Positions 47,249-56,784 of a stretch of DNA of 64,000 nt are shown here, piece by piece; within the stretch, counting starts at the first letter, position 1; the number at the start of each line of letters is the position of its first letter. The notes beneath the pieces were generated by a model. It searched no databases. It was given only the letters and a program-made list of their open reading frames with translations, and was not told the DNA's origin. The position numbers and the translations under genes were made by a program. The DNA comes from Polyangia bacterium (lineage in GTDB: Bacteria > Myxococcota_A > Polyangia > Nannocystales > Nannocystaceae), in NCBI GenBank assembly GCA_030429545.1, contig JAUIFF010000007.1, positions 186,001 through 250,000 on the forward strand, in the 5' to 3' direction.

Positions 47249-47287
47249 TAAAAAAATCACCCACGACCGCGGGCAAACGGTCGTGGG
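47249..47287 (-). terminator. Rho-independent terminator of the minus-strand gene at 47391-48329
   Basis: On the minus strand, 10-bp stem CCCACGACCG / CGGTCGTGGG (47278-47287 and 47260-47269) with an 8-base loop, followed by TGATTTTTTT. It lies about 100 bases after the stop codon. Confidence 0.88.
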
Positions 47288-47390
47288 CGTGGAGCATCAG
47301 CTGCTTACATGGAGGATAGAACGGACGATAGCAATACGGAACGGATGATACAGGGAACGGACGATAGGGGACGATGAAACGGGGAAGTGG

Positions 47391-48329
47391 TTAGGAATCG
47401 GTGGGCGGGTTGGGCCGCAGCAGGTCGAAGATCGCCGGCCGGCGACGGGTGGGCCACGAGTGTTGACCCCGACCGAGGGCACGACGGCCGCGGGACACAC
47501 GTTGGTCCATGGCCTGCCGCGAGAGTCCGGCGAGGGCGACGGGACGCTCGGCTTGCAACTCCATCAATTCCTTGCGCGGGGTACCCAAAAGGTTGGCGAG
47601 GGCGTTTTCAAGGAGCACCGACTCGGGCAGGCGCAGGCGTCGAAGCGCGGCCTTGAGACGACCTTGCATGGCCAACTCTTCACGGAAGTCGTCGCCGGTG
47701 TAGCGCAGGGCTTCGGCCCGGGCGGCGGCATCGCGATGCAGCGAGATATTTGCCGATGCAAACATCACATGCACGGGGCGCAGGGTCGGATCGTGGGGAT
47801 CGATCGCGCCGAGCAGGGCCTGAACTTCCTGCCAGGCGATGCGGTCGACGTCTTCTTCTTCACCACCGACCATCTCATAGGACTCGCTCCCGAGGGCAAC
47901 GATCAAAAGTTGTAGACGCACAGACTCGAACACCAAAAGCTCAGCCAGGGACGACTGAAGTGCCAACCGCTCATCGCCGCCAACGTCGAGCTGCTGGGCC
48001 ATGTCGACGAGCTGCTCCTGGAGGTTTTGCATCCCGCTGGGCACCTGACCGTCGCCACGCAGCGCCTGGGCGATCGGCTCAAACTCGCGGGGAAGTTCGA
48101 CAAATAGCGCGTCGCGCAGACCCTGATGGAAGGTCGCTAGGGCGGGGAACTGCTCGAAGTCACGGGCGGCATCGGGAAGTTCGATGCCCGCGCGCAACGC
48201 TTGCAGGCTTTCAATGGCGATGTCCTCTAATTCACTTTGGAATGTTTGCATGTCCAGCTCGCTGGTGAGAGCACCGGTGAGCGGGGCAGGAAGGGCACGG
48301 GTGAGTGAGGACGTGATTGCGGTGTCCAT
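47391..48329 (-). CDS. Hypothetical alpha-helical protein
   Basis: A 312-residue protein starting MDTAITSSLTRALP. It is rich in Leu, Glu, Ala and Arg with long predicted helices (ELEDIAIESLQALRAGIELP, LREQ-type segments, RLKAALRRLRLPESVLLENAL). No signal peptide, membrane segment or Cys motif is seen. The C-terminus turns basic (RVSRGRRALGRGQHSWPTRRR). I do not recognise the family. It stands alone with its own terminator. Confidence 0.65.
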   Translation of the reverse strand: MDTAITSSLTRALPAPLTGALTSELDMQTFQSELEDIAIESLQALRAGIELPDAARDFEQFPALATFHQGLRDALFVELPREFEPIAQALRGDGQVPSGMQNLQEQLVDMAQQLDVGGDERLALQSSLAELLVFESVRLQLLIVALGSESYEMVGGEEEDVDRIAWQEVQALLGAIDPHDPTLRPVHVMFASANISLHRDAAARAEALRYTGDDFREELAMQGRLKAALRRLRLPESVLLENALANLLGTPRKELMELQAERPVALAGLSRQAMDQRVSRGRRALGRGQHSWPTRRRPAIFDLLRPNPPTDS

Positions 48330-48746
48330 GGCGTGGCATGGGATTTAATCACCGTCGCATGGCTGGCAAGGGGCGAGCCGTGAATAAATTTTGATGTGCA
48401 AAAAAAGCCGCACGGAAATTCGCGGGGGCCGGTTGTCGACGCCATCTAAACCTGCCAATTCGCCGGATTAGACGTAATCAGAGTCATATTTCCGCAATTG
48501 GGAAACGTCACATCGGTGAAACCTTGCCAGTTGTCAGATAACGCTTAGGCGCCGGGTCCGCGTAAATCTTGCTGTGGGGACAGGTGCGTTGCAACTTGCT
48601 TGTGTGCACCGTGCTGCACGCATTTATCTATTTGCATATTCAAAAACTAGAAAATTGTATATCCATATAATCCTGCCATCGCCGCGCAGCCGGGACATCG
48701 ACTGCCGCCAAGGGCCATCGCACTCCCGGGCTGAAACCGCTACACT
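48330..48746. other. 417-base divergent intergenic region
   Basis: Spacer between the minus-strand hypothetical gene and lgt. No gene or repeat seen. GC falls sharply at 48615-48680, where the lgt promoter is expected. Confidence 0.5.
48666..48671 (+). promoter_or_regulatory. Possible -10 box (TATAAT) for lgt
   Basis: A perfect TATAAT in the AT-rich dip, about 75-80 bases upstream of the lgt start. No -35 hexamer is found at 16-18 bases; TTGCAT at 48632 is too far, so support is weak. Confidence 0.3.
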
Positions 48747-49613
48747 GTGGGCGTGCACCCGATCCTGTTCGAGCTCCCGGGCTTGGGGACCTACAACAGC
48801 TACGGCATGCTGATCCTGATCGCCGGGCTGATCATCGGACCTGGGCTTTATTGGGATATGCGCAGGCGCGGCATCGAGTGGCTGATGCTGCTCGACTTTT
48901 ACATTGTGCTGGTGGCCGGCTGCTGGGTTGGCGGGCGACTGGTCGATATCGTCACGCGGCCGACATTTTTCCTGTCCGACCCGGCGCGCCTGCTCGATAT
49001 CAACGAGGGCTTTATCTTTTACGGATCGGTGCTCGGCGTGTTCGTCGGGTTTATCTGGCTGGCCCGGCGTTATCGGCGACCTCTGGGGGAGATATGTGAC
49101 CTCCTGGCAACCTGGATGGCATTTTCCCACGCGATCGGCCGCCTGGGCTGCTGGTTTGCCGGGTGTTGCTATGGCTCGCCAGTGGTCGAACCCACCGGTC
49201 TGGCGGCCCACTTCCCGAAGGGCTCGGTCGCCTATGCCGAGGGCATGGTGGCCCACGCCGGCGACACCACCGTGGGCCTACACCCGGTCCAACTGTTTGA
49301 GTCGTCGGCACTGCTTTGCCTGTTTATCGGCCTGCTGACCCTGCGACTTCGCCGGGGGCTCGAGCAACCGTGGACCCAAGCCGCACGTTGGGCAGTCGGC
49401 TATGGAGTTGTGCGCATGGTCACCGAGGTCTTTCGCGGCGATCAGTCGCGCGGTTACCTAGTGACGTTTGAGTGGCCAGGGCTGATGGACATGTTCAACC
49501 TGCCGGCGAGCCAACCGGTGTTGTTGTCGACCTCGCAGGCGATTGGGCTGGCGTTGATCGGGCTTGGTAGCTGGGCCCTGTGGCGTCGCCGAGGACAAGC
49601 GGACAGCCCGTAA
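48747..49613 (+). CDS. lgt: Prolipoprotein diacylglyceryl transferase
   Basis: A 288-residue membrane enzyme with seven hydrophobic segments, starting at GTG 48747 or 48753. HPILFELPGLGTYNSYG at the N-terminus, GGRLVDIVT in helix 2, and AFSHAIGRLGCWFAGCCYG carry the Lgt signature with its essential Arg; HPVQLFESSALL follows near residue 185. It transfers diacylglycerol from phosphatidylglycerol to the lipobox Cys. It is followed by lspA, so the first two lipoprotein maturation steps are encoded together, near many lipoprotein genes. Confidence 0.93.
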   Translation: MGVHPILFELPGLGTYNSYGMLILIAGLIIGPGLYWDMRRRGIEWLMLLDFYIVLVAGCWVGGRLVDIVTRPTFFLSDPARLLDINEGFIFYGSVLGVFVGFIWLARRYRRPLGEICDLLATWMAFSHAIGRLGCWFAGCCYGSPVVEPTGLAAHFPKGSVAYAEGMVAHAGDTTVGLHPVQLFESSALLCLFIGLLTLRLRRGLEQPWTQAARWAVGYGVVRMVTEVFRGDQSRGYLVTFEWPGLMDMFNLPASQPVLLSTSQAIGLALIGLGSWALWRRRGQADSP

Positions 49614-49733
49614 ACCAACCCGCCCGTAGCCCGCATCCGCGCGAATCCCGGAGCTGTGAGGAGGCTCGAGGCGCGCGATAGCTGTGGACTTGCTGGAAAG
49701 GTCCGCTGCGCTACACTGCGCGAGCTTCGAACG

Positions 49734-50324
49734 ATGACCGATACGCCTGCAAACCCGCCCTCGAAAACGCCCCGCGGGCGTACCGTTCCAATTCTCGCTG
49801 TCACCCTGTCGGCCGTCATTTCCCTGGTCCTAGACCTGTGGTCGAAGGCCTGGGTGTGGAACGGGATCCGCAAGACAGGCAAGAGCGTCGAGGTGATCGC
49901 CGACTTCTTGTACCTGGACTTCAGCTTCAACACCGGGGCTGCCTTCGGGTTTCTCAACAGCTCGGCCTACGCCCGCCCGATGTTCATCGCGATCACCCTG
50001 GCAACCGTCGCCTACATGATCAACTGGGTCCGCAAGCTCCCGACCGACCGGCTCTACGGGTTTTTAGCCATCGGCATGATCATCGGAGGTGCGCTGGGTA
50101 ACCTCCACGACCGGTTTTTCCGGATGATCTACGAAAAGCACGGGGTGGTCGACTTCATCCTCGTCTACTACCTCCCGGGCAAGGCGTGGCCAACCTTCAA
50201 CATCGCCGACGCGGCCCTGGTGATTGGCGTCGGGTTGCTGATTCCGTACCTCATTTTGCACGCCGAGCCGCCCGAGGCCAAACCCGCCGAAACCCAGCCT
50301 GAGGCCCAACCGGCGAAGTCCTAA
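49734..50324 (+). CDS. lspA: Lipoprotein signal peptidase (signal peptidase II)
   Basis: A 196-residue aspartyl membrane protease from the ATG at 49734. SLVLDLWSKAWVW opens the core; NTGAAFGFL and GALGNLHDR are conserved; the catalytic Asp residues are in VVDFILVYY and FNIADAALVIG. An N-terminal Pro-rich tail (~20 residues) and a C-terminal Glu/Pro/Ala tail extend the usual ~160-residue length. It cleaves the signal peptide after Lgt action. A hairpin terminator follows. Confidence 0.94.
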   Translation: MTDTPANPPSKTPRGRTVPILAVTLSAVISLVLDLWSKAWVWNGIRKTGKSVEVIADFLYLDFSFNTGAAFGFLNSSAYARPMFIAITLATVAYMINWVRKLPTDRLYGFLAIGMIIGGALGNLHDRFFRMIYEKHGVVDFILVYYLPGKAWPTFNIADAALVIGVGLLIPYLILHAEPPEAKPAETQPEAQPAKS

Positions 50325-50372
50325 CCGAGCTCGCCCGACTCGCGAAATAGTCCCGCGAGCCGCAACTCGATG

Positions 50373-50405
50373 AATGTGCAACCATTGCTGTTGCACATTT
50401 TTAGT
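50373..50405 (+). terminator. Rho-independent terminator after lspA
   Basis: Perfect 10-bp stem AATGTGCAAC / GTTGCACATT (50373-50382 and 50390-50399), seven-base loop, then TTTAGTTT. Confidence 0.85.
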
Positions 50406-50863
50406 TTAAGCAGTGCTCCGAGTTCGTCCCACGGACGACACGGTCAATACTTGCCGTGACGCATCTGGAGACGCACCTGGGCCGTCCACGCCACACAACG
50501 ATGCCAACCGACCAACACCAATGCGCGATGACTTTTGACCTCGGTGCACCCCACGGGCCCAATTCCCGTGGGCCAGAATCGGCATTGCGACCGACCCGCT
50601 AGACAGGTTCGGGAGGGGCGCTTGGCCATACACGGAATTCGGGCCTTTGGCGCACAAAGATCTAGCGACCACGGGCTGTTCGTGAAAAAACTCCGGCTTG
50701 TGGAACGGTTGTGACCGACACCAGCGGCATAAACCAAATCGCGACAATGGGACGACTCACACACTGCCCATCGGGGCTGGGGTTTTGCGCAGGATTTCGT
50801 TAGTCTGCGCCGGATCGCCGACAACATCATGAACACAACGGGTGACACAAACGCGAGACGTCG
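50406..50863. other. 458-base intergenic region upstream of pgsA
   Basis: No gene, repeat or clear promoter is recognised. Minus-strand open frames here have no family resemblance. Confidence 0.5.
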
Positions 50864-51487
50864 GTGGAGGTGCGGGTGACCACTCGCTACGAACGTCTCA
50901 AGCGCGAGGTCTTGAACCTCCCCAACATGATCACCATCAGCCGGGTGCTGTTGATTCCCCCGGTCCTGTTTTTAGTCGATCGTGCGGACCCGTTTTTGTG
51001 CGTCCTCGGGATGATCACCTTCATGCTCGTCTCGGCACTCGACATCGTCGACGGCTGGCTGGCCCGGCGCCAAAAGTTGGTGACCGTGTTCGGCAAGTTC
51101 ATGGACCCGCTCGCCGACAAGATCATGGTGATGTCGCTGCTGTTGTACCTGGTCGCCGACGGCCGGGTGCCCGCATGGCTGGCAGTGATCCTCCTCGCCC
51201 GCGAGTTCTACATCTCAGGGCTGCGGTTGGTCGCGGCCAGCGAGGGCGTGGTGATGGCGGCGGGAGTTGGTGGCAAGGCCAAAACCGGCTTTCAACTGAT
51301 CGGCATCTGCTTTTTGCTGGTGCACTACACCTACCGCATGCCGGGCTTTACCGAGACCCTCAACTTCCATTTGGTGGGGCTTATCCTGCTGGGGATTTCG
51401 GCCTTCCTCTCGGTCTTGAGCGCGGTGACCTACACGCTTGATTTTGGCAATGCGCTGTCGGCCAAGGCCGATACCAGCGGCAAGTAG
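50864..51487 (+). CDS. pgsA: CDP-diacylglycerol-glycerol-3-phosphate phosphatidyltransferase
   Basis: A 207-residue CDP-alcohol phosphatidyltransferase. NLPNMITISRVLLIP is the typical N-terminus, and the catalytic motif D-x2-DG-x2-AR-x8-G-x3-D-x3-D is read in DIVDGWLARRQ to GKFMDPLADK (~59-86). Five to six membrane segments. It makes phosphatidylglycerophosphate, precursor of phosphatidylglycerol, which is also the lipid donor for Lgt encoded just upstream. GTG start; ATG alternatives are not available nearby. Confidence 0.92.
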   Translation: MEVRVTTRYERLKREVLNLPNMITISRVLLIPPVLFLVDRADPFLCVLGMITFMLVSALDIVDGWLARRQKLVTVFGKFMDPLADKIMVMSLLLYLVADGRVPAWLAVILLAREFYISGLRLVAASEGVVMAAGVGGKAKTGFQLIGICFLLVHYTYRMPGFTETLNFHLVGLILLGISAFLSVLSAVTYTLDFGNALSAKADTSGK

Positions 51488-51528
51488 CGCGCGGTCTTTT
51501 GGCTGCGGGCGCGGTACACTCAAACCCA

Positions 51529-52254
51529 ATGCTCGCCGCGGACACAGGTTTTCGGCTCGGCCGTATGCCGCTTCGCCGCTTTGTGTTTGGTCTGGCACTG
51601 GTGACCTGCGTGCCCGAAAGTCAGGCAAAGCCGAGACAGCCGACCTACCGCCACAGTGTCGATGCCGATGGCATTGTCCATGTCGTCGCCGATGATGTAG
51701 CCCCCGCTCCCGCACCCGAGGGCCGACTGCGCGCCGACACCCACGAGGCGTCGCCGACCGCGAGCATCGACGATGTCGCCGACCGCACGCGCTACGACAA
51801 ATGGATCGCCGATGCGGCCCTGCGCTATCAGTTGCCCGAGCCGTTTATTCGGGCGGTCATCCACACCGAAAGTCGCTACAACCCGCGGGCCGTGAGCCGG
51901 GCGGGTGCCATGGGTCTGATGCAGCTGATGCCGGCCACGGCCCGGTTTTTGGGGGTCAAGGATGCCTTTGACCCACGCCAAAATATCTACGGTGGCAGCA
52001 AGTATTTACGCCTGTTGGCCAACATGTTTCACGGGGACATGGTGCTGGTGTGTGCCGGGTACTTCGCCGGTGCCGGGGCGGTACGCAAATACGGGGGCGT
52101 GCCCCCCTACCCGGGAGTCCGCCGTTACGTCAAAGCAGTGCTTCGGCGCTACTACGCATATGAGCGCGAGGCCCAGCGGATCTACGGGCCGGCGGTGACA
52201 CCCCGCGACATCGCCAACCGTGATGGAGACTCCGACGGCGCGAGTGGTAACTAG
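51529..52254 (+). CDS. Periplasmic lytic transglycosylase (SLT domain)
   Basis: A 241-residue protein from the ATG at 51529, with a signal peptide (RRFVFGLALVTCVPESQA). The SLT domain (~110-220) has the catalytic Glu in AVIHTESRYNPRAVS, then AGAMGLMQLMPATARFLGV, DPRQNIYGGSKYL and CAGYFAGAGAVRKYGGVPPY. It cleaves peptidoglycan glycan strands with anhydro-muramyl ends. An upstream ATG would place residues before the signal peptide and is less likely. Confidence 0.9.
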   Translation: MLAADTGFRLGRMPLRRFVFGLALVTCVPESQAKPRQPTYRHSVDADGIVHVVADDVAPAPAPEGRLRADTHEASPTASIDDVADRTRYDKWIADAALRYQLPEPFIRAVIHTESRYNPRAVSRAGAMGLMQLMPATARFLGVKDAFDPRQNIYGGSKYLRLLANMFHGDMVLVCAGYFAGAGAVRKYGGVPPYPGVRRYVKAVLRRYYAYEREAQRIYGPAVTPRDIANRDGDSDGASGN

Positions 52255-52722
52255 ACGAGGCGCAACCGAGCCAGACCGCCGCGATAGCGGTTCCTCGACC
52301 GGGTGCTCCTGCCACTTCGAAACAATCGGATGGTGATAGCGCCGAGCCTGGGTCGACCGCCGTACCTGGACGATCGGACTCGACACCCTGCCACGTCGTG
52401 CCAAACAACGGCTCCCGACACTGCCTCGACGTGAGCCCAGATGGCCCCTTCCTTGACCGCCGCCTACCACGGCCCGCCCGACGGTCTTCGACCGACAGTC
52501 CTCGACAGCTGAGTACACAACGGCTCGAGACCACCGACGGCCGCGACCCTTGACCTGCTCGGCGACATCGCAGCCAAGCCGCGACAATCGGACTCGTCTG
52601 CAAGGCTTGCCGGACGCGACTTTCAACTCCCTGCCCGGTCGTGACACGAGGACAACGGTGCATTTGCAACCGCTGCTGTACGAGAAAAACCGCACGTAAA
52701 ATATTCGACGGCGAGACGGGTG
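52255..52722. other. 468-base GC-rich intergenic region upstream of nadB
   Basis: No gene accepted: long minus-strand frames here are rich in Arg/Ser/Gly and lack any domain. AT content rises only at 52660-52700, a likely nadB promoter; a TGYANNTRCA site lies there (52659-52668). Confidence 0.5.
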
Positions 52723-54360
52723 ATGGCTGATACGCTGGCATTATCCATGCCCGCGCAGACGCCTGTTCATCGCTGCCACTACCTCGTTTTAGGTTCGGGA
52801 CTCGCCGGCCTATATTTCGCCCTCGAAGTCGCCGACCGCGGTCCGGTTTGCATACTCACCAAACACCGCGGTGAGTCATCGAACACCCAACGCGCCCAGG
52901 GCGGTATTTCGGCGGTGTTTGCCGACGACGATTCGCTCGCGCAGCACCTCGAAGACACGCTGGCTGTCGGTGCTGGGTTGTGCCACCGGCCGATGGTCGA
53001 AGTTGCGGTGGCCGAGGGTCCGGGGCTGGTCCGCCGCTTAGCCGATCGCTACGGGGTCCGGTTTGACAAGGTCGGTAACCGGGAAAACGCGCCGTTTGAA
53101 CTCGGCCGCGAGGGCGGTCATTCACGGCGACGCGTGGTCCATCACCGCGACATGACCGGGGCCGAGGTCGAGCGTGCGTTGGTGACGGCGGCCCGCAACC
53201 ACCCCAACATCACGCTGCTCGAGCACCACATGGTGATCGACCTATTGAGCTGGACCAAGGTCGACGGGACCCGCGGCTGCTTTGGTGTATACGCACTCAA
53301 TATTGCAAGTGACAGCGTCGAAGCTTTCGTCGCGCCGATCACCGTGTTGGCCACCGGGGGTGCGGGCCGGGTCTACCGCTACACCAGTAACCCCGAGGTT
53401 GCGACCAGCGACGGTGTGGCCATGGCCTATCGCATTGGCGCGACCGTGGCCAACCTCGAGTTCATGCAGTTTCACCCCACCTGCCTGCACCATCCCGATG
53501 CCAATACGTTTTTGATATCGGAGGCCCTGCGTGGCGAGGGTGGCATTTTGCGGCGACGCGACGGCAGCGACCTCATGGCCGGGCGGCACCCGATGGGAAG
53601 CCTCGCGCCGCGCGATGTCGTGGCCCGCGAAATCGATGCCGAGCTCAAGCGTTCGGGCGAGCGCTGTGTGTACCTCGACATGACCCACCTCGACGGCGAG
53701 TTTTTGTTGCAGCGGTTCCCGGGTATCCACGCCCGCTGTCACACGCTCGGGATCGACATGCGGCGCGACCACATCCCGGTGGTGCCGGCCGCCCACTATA
53801 TGTGCGGTGGCGTGGTCGTCGATCAACACGGCCGCACAGATATCCCAGGGCTCATGGCCATCGGCGAAGTTGCCATGAGTGGGCTCCACGGCGCCTGCCG
53901 GCTCGCCTCCAACAGCCTGCTCGAAGCCGTGGTGCTGGCCGCGGGCGCTGCCAAGGTCTGCGACGACTTCGGCCGCGGGCCCCCAAACAAGGTCACCGCA
54001 TGGAACGAAGGTGCTGCTGTCCATTCGGACGAGGCCGTGATGGTCAGTGCCAACTGGGAAGAAGTGCGGGCACTGATGTGGAACTTTGTCGGGATTGTCC
54101 GCTCCAACAAACGTCTAGAGCGGGCCAGCCGTCGGATCAAGCTTATCCGCGAGGAAATCCTCGAGTATTACTGGCGCTTTCGCGTCACCCGGGATGTCCT
54201 GGAATTGCGCAACATCTCGCTCACGGGGCACCTGATTATCGAGTGTGCCAGTCGCCGCCACGAAACCCGGGGCCTGCACTACAACATCGACTACCCGCAA
54301 ACCCGCGAGGAGTTCTGTCTCGATACCACGCTGACAAAACGCGATGGGCCGGCGGCCTGA
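52723..54360 (+). CDS. nadB: L-aspartate oxidase
   Basis: A 545-residue flavoprotein of the succinate dehydrogenase/fumarate reductase superfamily. YLVLGSGLAGLYFAL binds FAD; NTQRAQGGISAVF, MTGAEVERAL, EFMQFHPTCLH, SEALRGEGGIL and PVVPAAHYMCGGV cover the substrate site; LASNSLLEAVV is near the C-terminal flavin loop. It converts aspartate to iminoaspartate for NAD synthesis; nadA and nadC are not in this window. The length and EALRGEGG motif separate it from SdhA. Confidence 0.94.
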   Translation: MADTLALSMPAQTPVHRCHYLVLGSGLAGLYFALEVADRGPVCILTKHRGESSNTQRAQGGISAVFADDDSLAQHLEDTLAVGAGLCHRPMVEVAVAEGPGLVRRLADRYGVRFDKVGNRENAPFELGREGGHSRRRVVHHRDMTGAEVERALVTAARNHPNITLLEHHMVIDLLSWTKVDGTRGCFGVYALNIASDSVEAFVAPITVLATGGAGRVYRYTSNPEVATSDGVAMAYRIGATVANLEFMQFHPTCLHHPDANTFLISEALRGEGGILRRRDGSDLMAGRHPMGSLAPRDVVAREIDAELKRSGERCVYLDMTHLDGEFLLQRFPGIHARCHTLGIDMRRDHIPVVPAAHYMCGGVVVDQHGRTDIPGLMAIGEVAMSGLHGACRLASNSLLEAVVLAAGAAKVCDDFGRGPPNKVTAWNEGAAVHSDEAVMVSANWEEVRALMWNFVGIVRSNKRLERASRRIKLIREEILEYYWRFRVTRDVLELRNISLTGHLIIECASRRHETRGLHYNIDYPQTREEFCLDTTLTKRDGPAA

Positions 54361-54430
54361 GCATAAACAACCGTGGGCGCAGTCGACCCGAAATACTATG
54401 GCGATCGAGGTTGCCCGCAGCCGGTCGGTG

Positions 54431-55168
54431 ATGAATGATGTCCGGCGTCCCGTGCAGAATATCTGTCGACCTACGACCCGCGGCGCATCTGAGTTCGCGC
54501 GAACGTCTTGCCGCAATCGGTGGTCGGCGGCGACGATTGTCTCGGCGGTCCTGGTCGCGCTCACGGTTGGTGCATGTGCATCGACAGCTGCCCGCAGCCC
54601 CGAGGACCTGCGCCGGCGCTATGCCCAGGCCCTCGAACGCGATGATCCCGATGCCGCCTATGCCCTGTTGAGTCCGGGTGTTCAGGCAAAGATCAGCCCC
54701 GAAGCGTTTCGTAAACGGTGGCGATCTCTAAAAAAAGAACGTGAGACTTCGCGCAAGGCACTGAACCAACTCGACCCGCCACACCAAAAGCCCATTCGCG
54801 GGGGCGTGACCACACACCACAAGCGCGACATGCTCACCTGGGTCGATGTCGGCGGTAACTACGTGATCGCCGCAGGACTCCCGAGCATTCCCTCCACATC
54901 GACCCCGGCTCAAGCGATCCGCGCATTCGTCGCGGCGATCCGAACTGCCGACTTCGGCAACCTCAACTTTTTGCTGACCGACGACCTCCACGAGGCCATG
55001 GCCGACAACTGGGAGGCGCGACTTGAGCTGATTGAGGAGCGCTTGAGCCAGCCTGACGCGATTGAGTACAGCAAGGACATGCGTCGGGCGAGTTTGCGGT
55101 ACGAGCCTGGACGCGCGCTTACGCTCGAACAAACGCCCGCCGGATGGCGGTTCTCGGGCCTGCAATAG
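54431..55168 (+). CDS. Lipoprotein of unknown function
   Basis: A 245-residue protein from the ATG at 54431 (54398 possible). The lipobox ALTVGAC is encoded across a TGYANNTRCA site. The mature part has AQALERDDPDAAYALLSPGVQ and, in the second half, AIRAFVAAIRTADFGNLNFLL, two copies of a NTF2-like or DUF4878-type helix that often occurs in periplasmic proteins. The function is unknown. It follows nadB by ~70 bases. Confidence 0.7.
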   Translation: MNDVRRPVQNICRPTTRGASEFARTSCRNRWSAATIVSAVLVALTVGACASTAARSPEDLRRRYAQALERDDPDAAYALLSPGVQAKISPEAFRKRWRSLKKERETSRKALNQLDPPHQKPIRGGVTTHHKRDMLTWVDVGGNYVIAAGLPSIPSTSTPAQAIRAFVAAIRTADFGNLNFLLTDDLHEAMADNWEARLELIEERLSQPDAIEYSKDMRRASLRYEPGRALTLEQTPAGWRFSGLQ

Positions 55169-55430
55169 AAAAGGACCGATAGCCCATGTGAGCATTCTCG
55201 AACGGATGTTCGCTTGAAAGGTGGCGTTATCCTGCTATTACAGGCCAAACGTCGTTTGCATGGTTCTGCAGGTTGTTCTGCAAAATTCCCGCAAACGGCG
55301 CAGTTTTTTCGCTCTGGGCCATACTGCCACAACTCGGCGAGAGAACTACTTCACTGTTCTGTTCGCGCGCGCAGTTGCACCTGCCGGCCCATTCGATGCA
55401 CAATCACGCGCGCTCGTTGGAGATTCGCCC

Positions 55431-55925
55431 ATGAAAACGCCCCAGTTTCACGTTGGAGATAAAGCTGTTTACCCGACCCACGGTGTCGCCGATGTCGTCG
55501 CCTTAGAGACCAAAAAGTTTGGTGGCGATGAGATCCAGTTTTACCACCTCCACGTCGTTGAGACTGGGCTGAAAATCATTGTGCCGGTCGCCAAAGCCCA
55601 CCAAAACGGGATGCGCAAACTCGCCGACGACAGCGCCATCGATGAGCTGTACGAGTTGCTCCGCGACCACCGTGTGCCCAACGACCGGCAAACCTGGAAT
55701 CGCCGTTACCGCGGGTTCATGGAGAAGATCCGCACCGGTTCGCTGTACGAAGTCGGTGAGGTCTACCGCGACCTGTCGCTGCTCAAGACCACAAAAAACC
55801 TGTCCCATGGCGAGCGCCAGATGCTGAACACAGCTCGCAACCTCGTCATCCGCGAGCTGAGCACAGCACGCCATGCGCCAGAGTCGCAGGTTGCCGAGGA
55901 GCTCGACTCCATGCTTAAGGTCTGA
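55431..55925 (+). CDS. carD: CarD/CdnL-family RNA polymerase-binding regulator
   Basis: A 164-residue protein from the ATG at 55431. The N-terminal RNA-polymerase-interaction domain has VGDKAVYPTHGVADVVALE and GLKIIVPVAKAHQNGMRKL; the helical C-terminal domain has WNRRYRGFMEKIRTGS, EVYRDLSLLK and LSHGERQMLNTARNLVIREL. This is the short CdnL-type form, without the AT-hook tail of myxobacterial CarD. It stabilises open complexes at rRNA and other promoters. A macro-domain gene follows after one base. Confidence 0.92.
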   Translation: MKTPQFHVGDKAVYPTHGVADVVALETKKFGGDEIQFYHLHVVETGLKIIVPVAKAHQNGMRKLADDSAIDELYELLRDHRVPNDRQTWNRRYRGFMEKIRTGSLYEVGEVYRDLSLLKTTKNLSHGERQMLNTARNLVIRELSTARHAPESQVAEELDSMLKV

Positions 55926-55926
55926 C

Positions 55927-56451
55927 GTGGCAGCCGACTCCCACGATTCCATCGAAATCCAAATTTCCACGCTCCCCTGGGACCAGATCGAGGTCGATGC
56001 GTTTGTCTGCCCGACCAACTCGCAGGGGATCATGTCGCACTTTCCGGCGAGCCGTCTCAAGCAACTCGCCGGGCCCGTCGTCGAGCAACGACTCCGTGGA
56101 CATACACCTTTAGCCATCGGGGCGGCGTTCGTTACCGAGGGTGGCCGGCTCAAGGCCAAACACCTCATCCATGTACCGAACACCGAAACCCCCGGCGGGC
56201 GGGTCCAGGTCGAGGATGTACTTCGGGCCACCTCCGCGGTAATCGTCGCCAGCAAAGCCAAGGGCTTCAAGTCCCTCGCAATCCCGCTGATGGGCGCCTT
56301 CGACGATGGCATCCCGGCTGAAGAAGCCGCCCGAGCGATCCACAGCGAGTTCAAGTCGTACCGCGGCGACCTACCCCTCAAGGTGTTTTTGATGGCCAAG
56401 GACACCAACGACATCGAGGTGTTCGAGATGGCCATGCAGGGCATCTCCTAG
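55927..56451 (+). CDS. Macro domain (ADP-ribose-binding) protein
   Basis: A 174-residue protein from a GTG at 55927, one base after the carD stop. FVCPTNSQGIMSHF takes the place of the usual N-x-N motif, GAAFVTEGGRLKAKHLIHVPN matches the strand with G-A-x-x-T, and KGFKSLAIPLMGAFDDGIP the phosphate loop. The canonical GGGVAxAI loop is absent, so ADP-ribose hydrolysis is uncertain. Tight coupling to carD suggests a link to transcription or stress. Confidence 0.72.
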   Translation: MAADSHDSIEIQISTLPWDQIEVDAFVCPTNSQGIMSHFPASRLKQLAGPVVEQRLRGHTPLAIGAAFVTEGGRLKAKHLIHVPNTETPGGRVQVEDVLRATSAVIVASKAKGFKSLAIPLMGAFDDGIPAEEAARAIHSEFKSYRGDLPLKVFLMAKDTNDIEVFEMAMQGIS

Positions 56452-56553
56452 CGACTTGCGACGTGTTCGGGTGCTTGCTCGACACGTCCCTTGTGTCCGG
56501 CTCCCCTAGGTGGTGGTCAACGATGATCGCCTGGGGTATGTCGAGCGAGACGT

Positions 56554-56784
56554 ATGCCCGCACCGGCAAACAAACTCGTCCGGATGGGCGCTGCCCCGCG
56601 CCTGCGTAAAATGTATGCACAACAATTGCGAGCCGCTGGCCAGCGGGCGACCGCAGCCACGGCGTTTGTGTGCCTGGGTTTACTCGCCTGCTCGCCGGCT
56701 GCACCAAGCTGGTTGACGGCCGTTGGCATCGGCCTCGCGTTCACGATCGTTGTGTGCCACCGCCCCGACAGCGAAGCCCCATGA
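56554..56784 (+). CDS. Small membrane protein, unknown function
   Basis: A 76-residue product from the ATG at 56554 whose TGA overlaps the next gene's start (ATGA). A basic N-terminus precedes two hydrophobic stretches (ATAFVCLGLLACSPAAP and AVGIGLAFTIVVC). The overlap with the following membrane lipoprotein gene supports it; otherwise evidence is slight. Confidence 0.5.
   Translation: MPAPANKLVRMGAAPRLRKMYAQQLRAAGQRATAATAFVCLGLLACSPAAPSWLTAVGIGLAFTIVVCHRPDSEAP

Noticed and set aside
52006-52741. Long minus-strand frames between the transglycosylase and nadB
   Set aside because: Arg/Ser/Gly-rich, overlapping the transglycosylase gene, with no start signal or motif.
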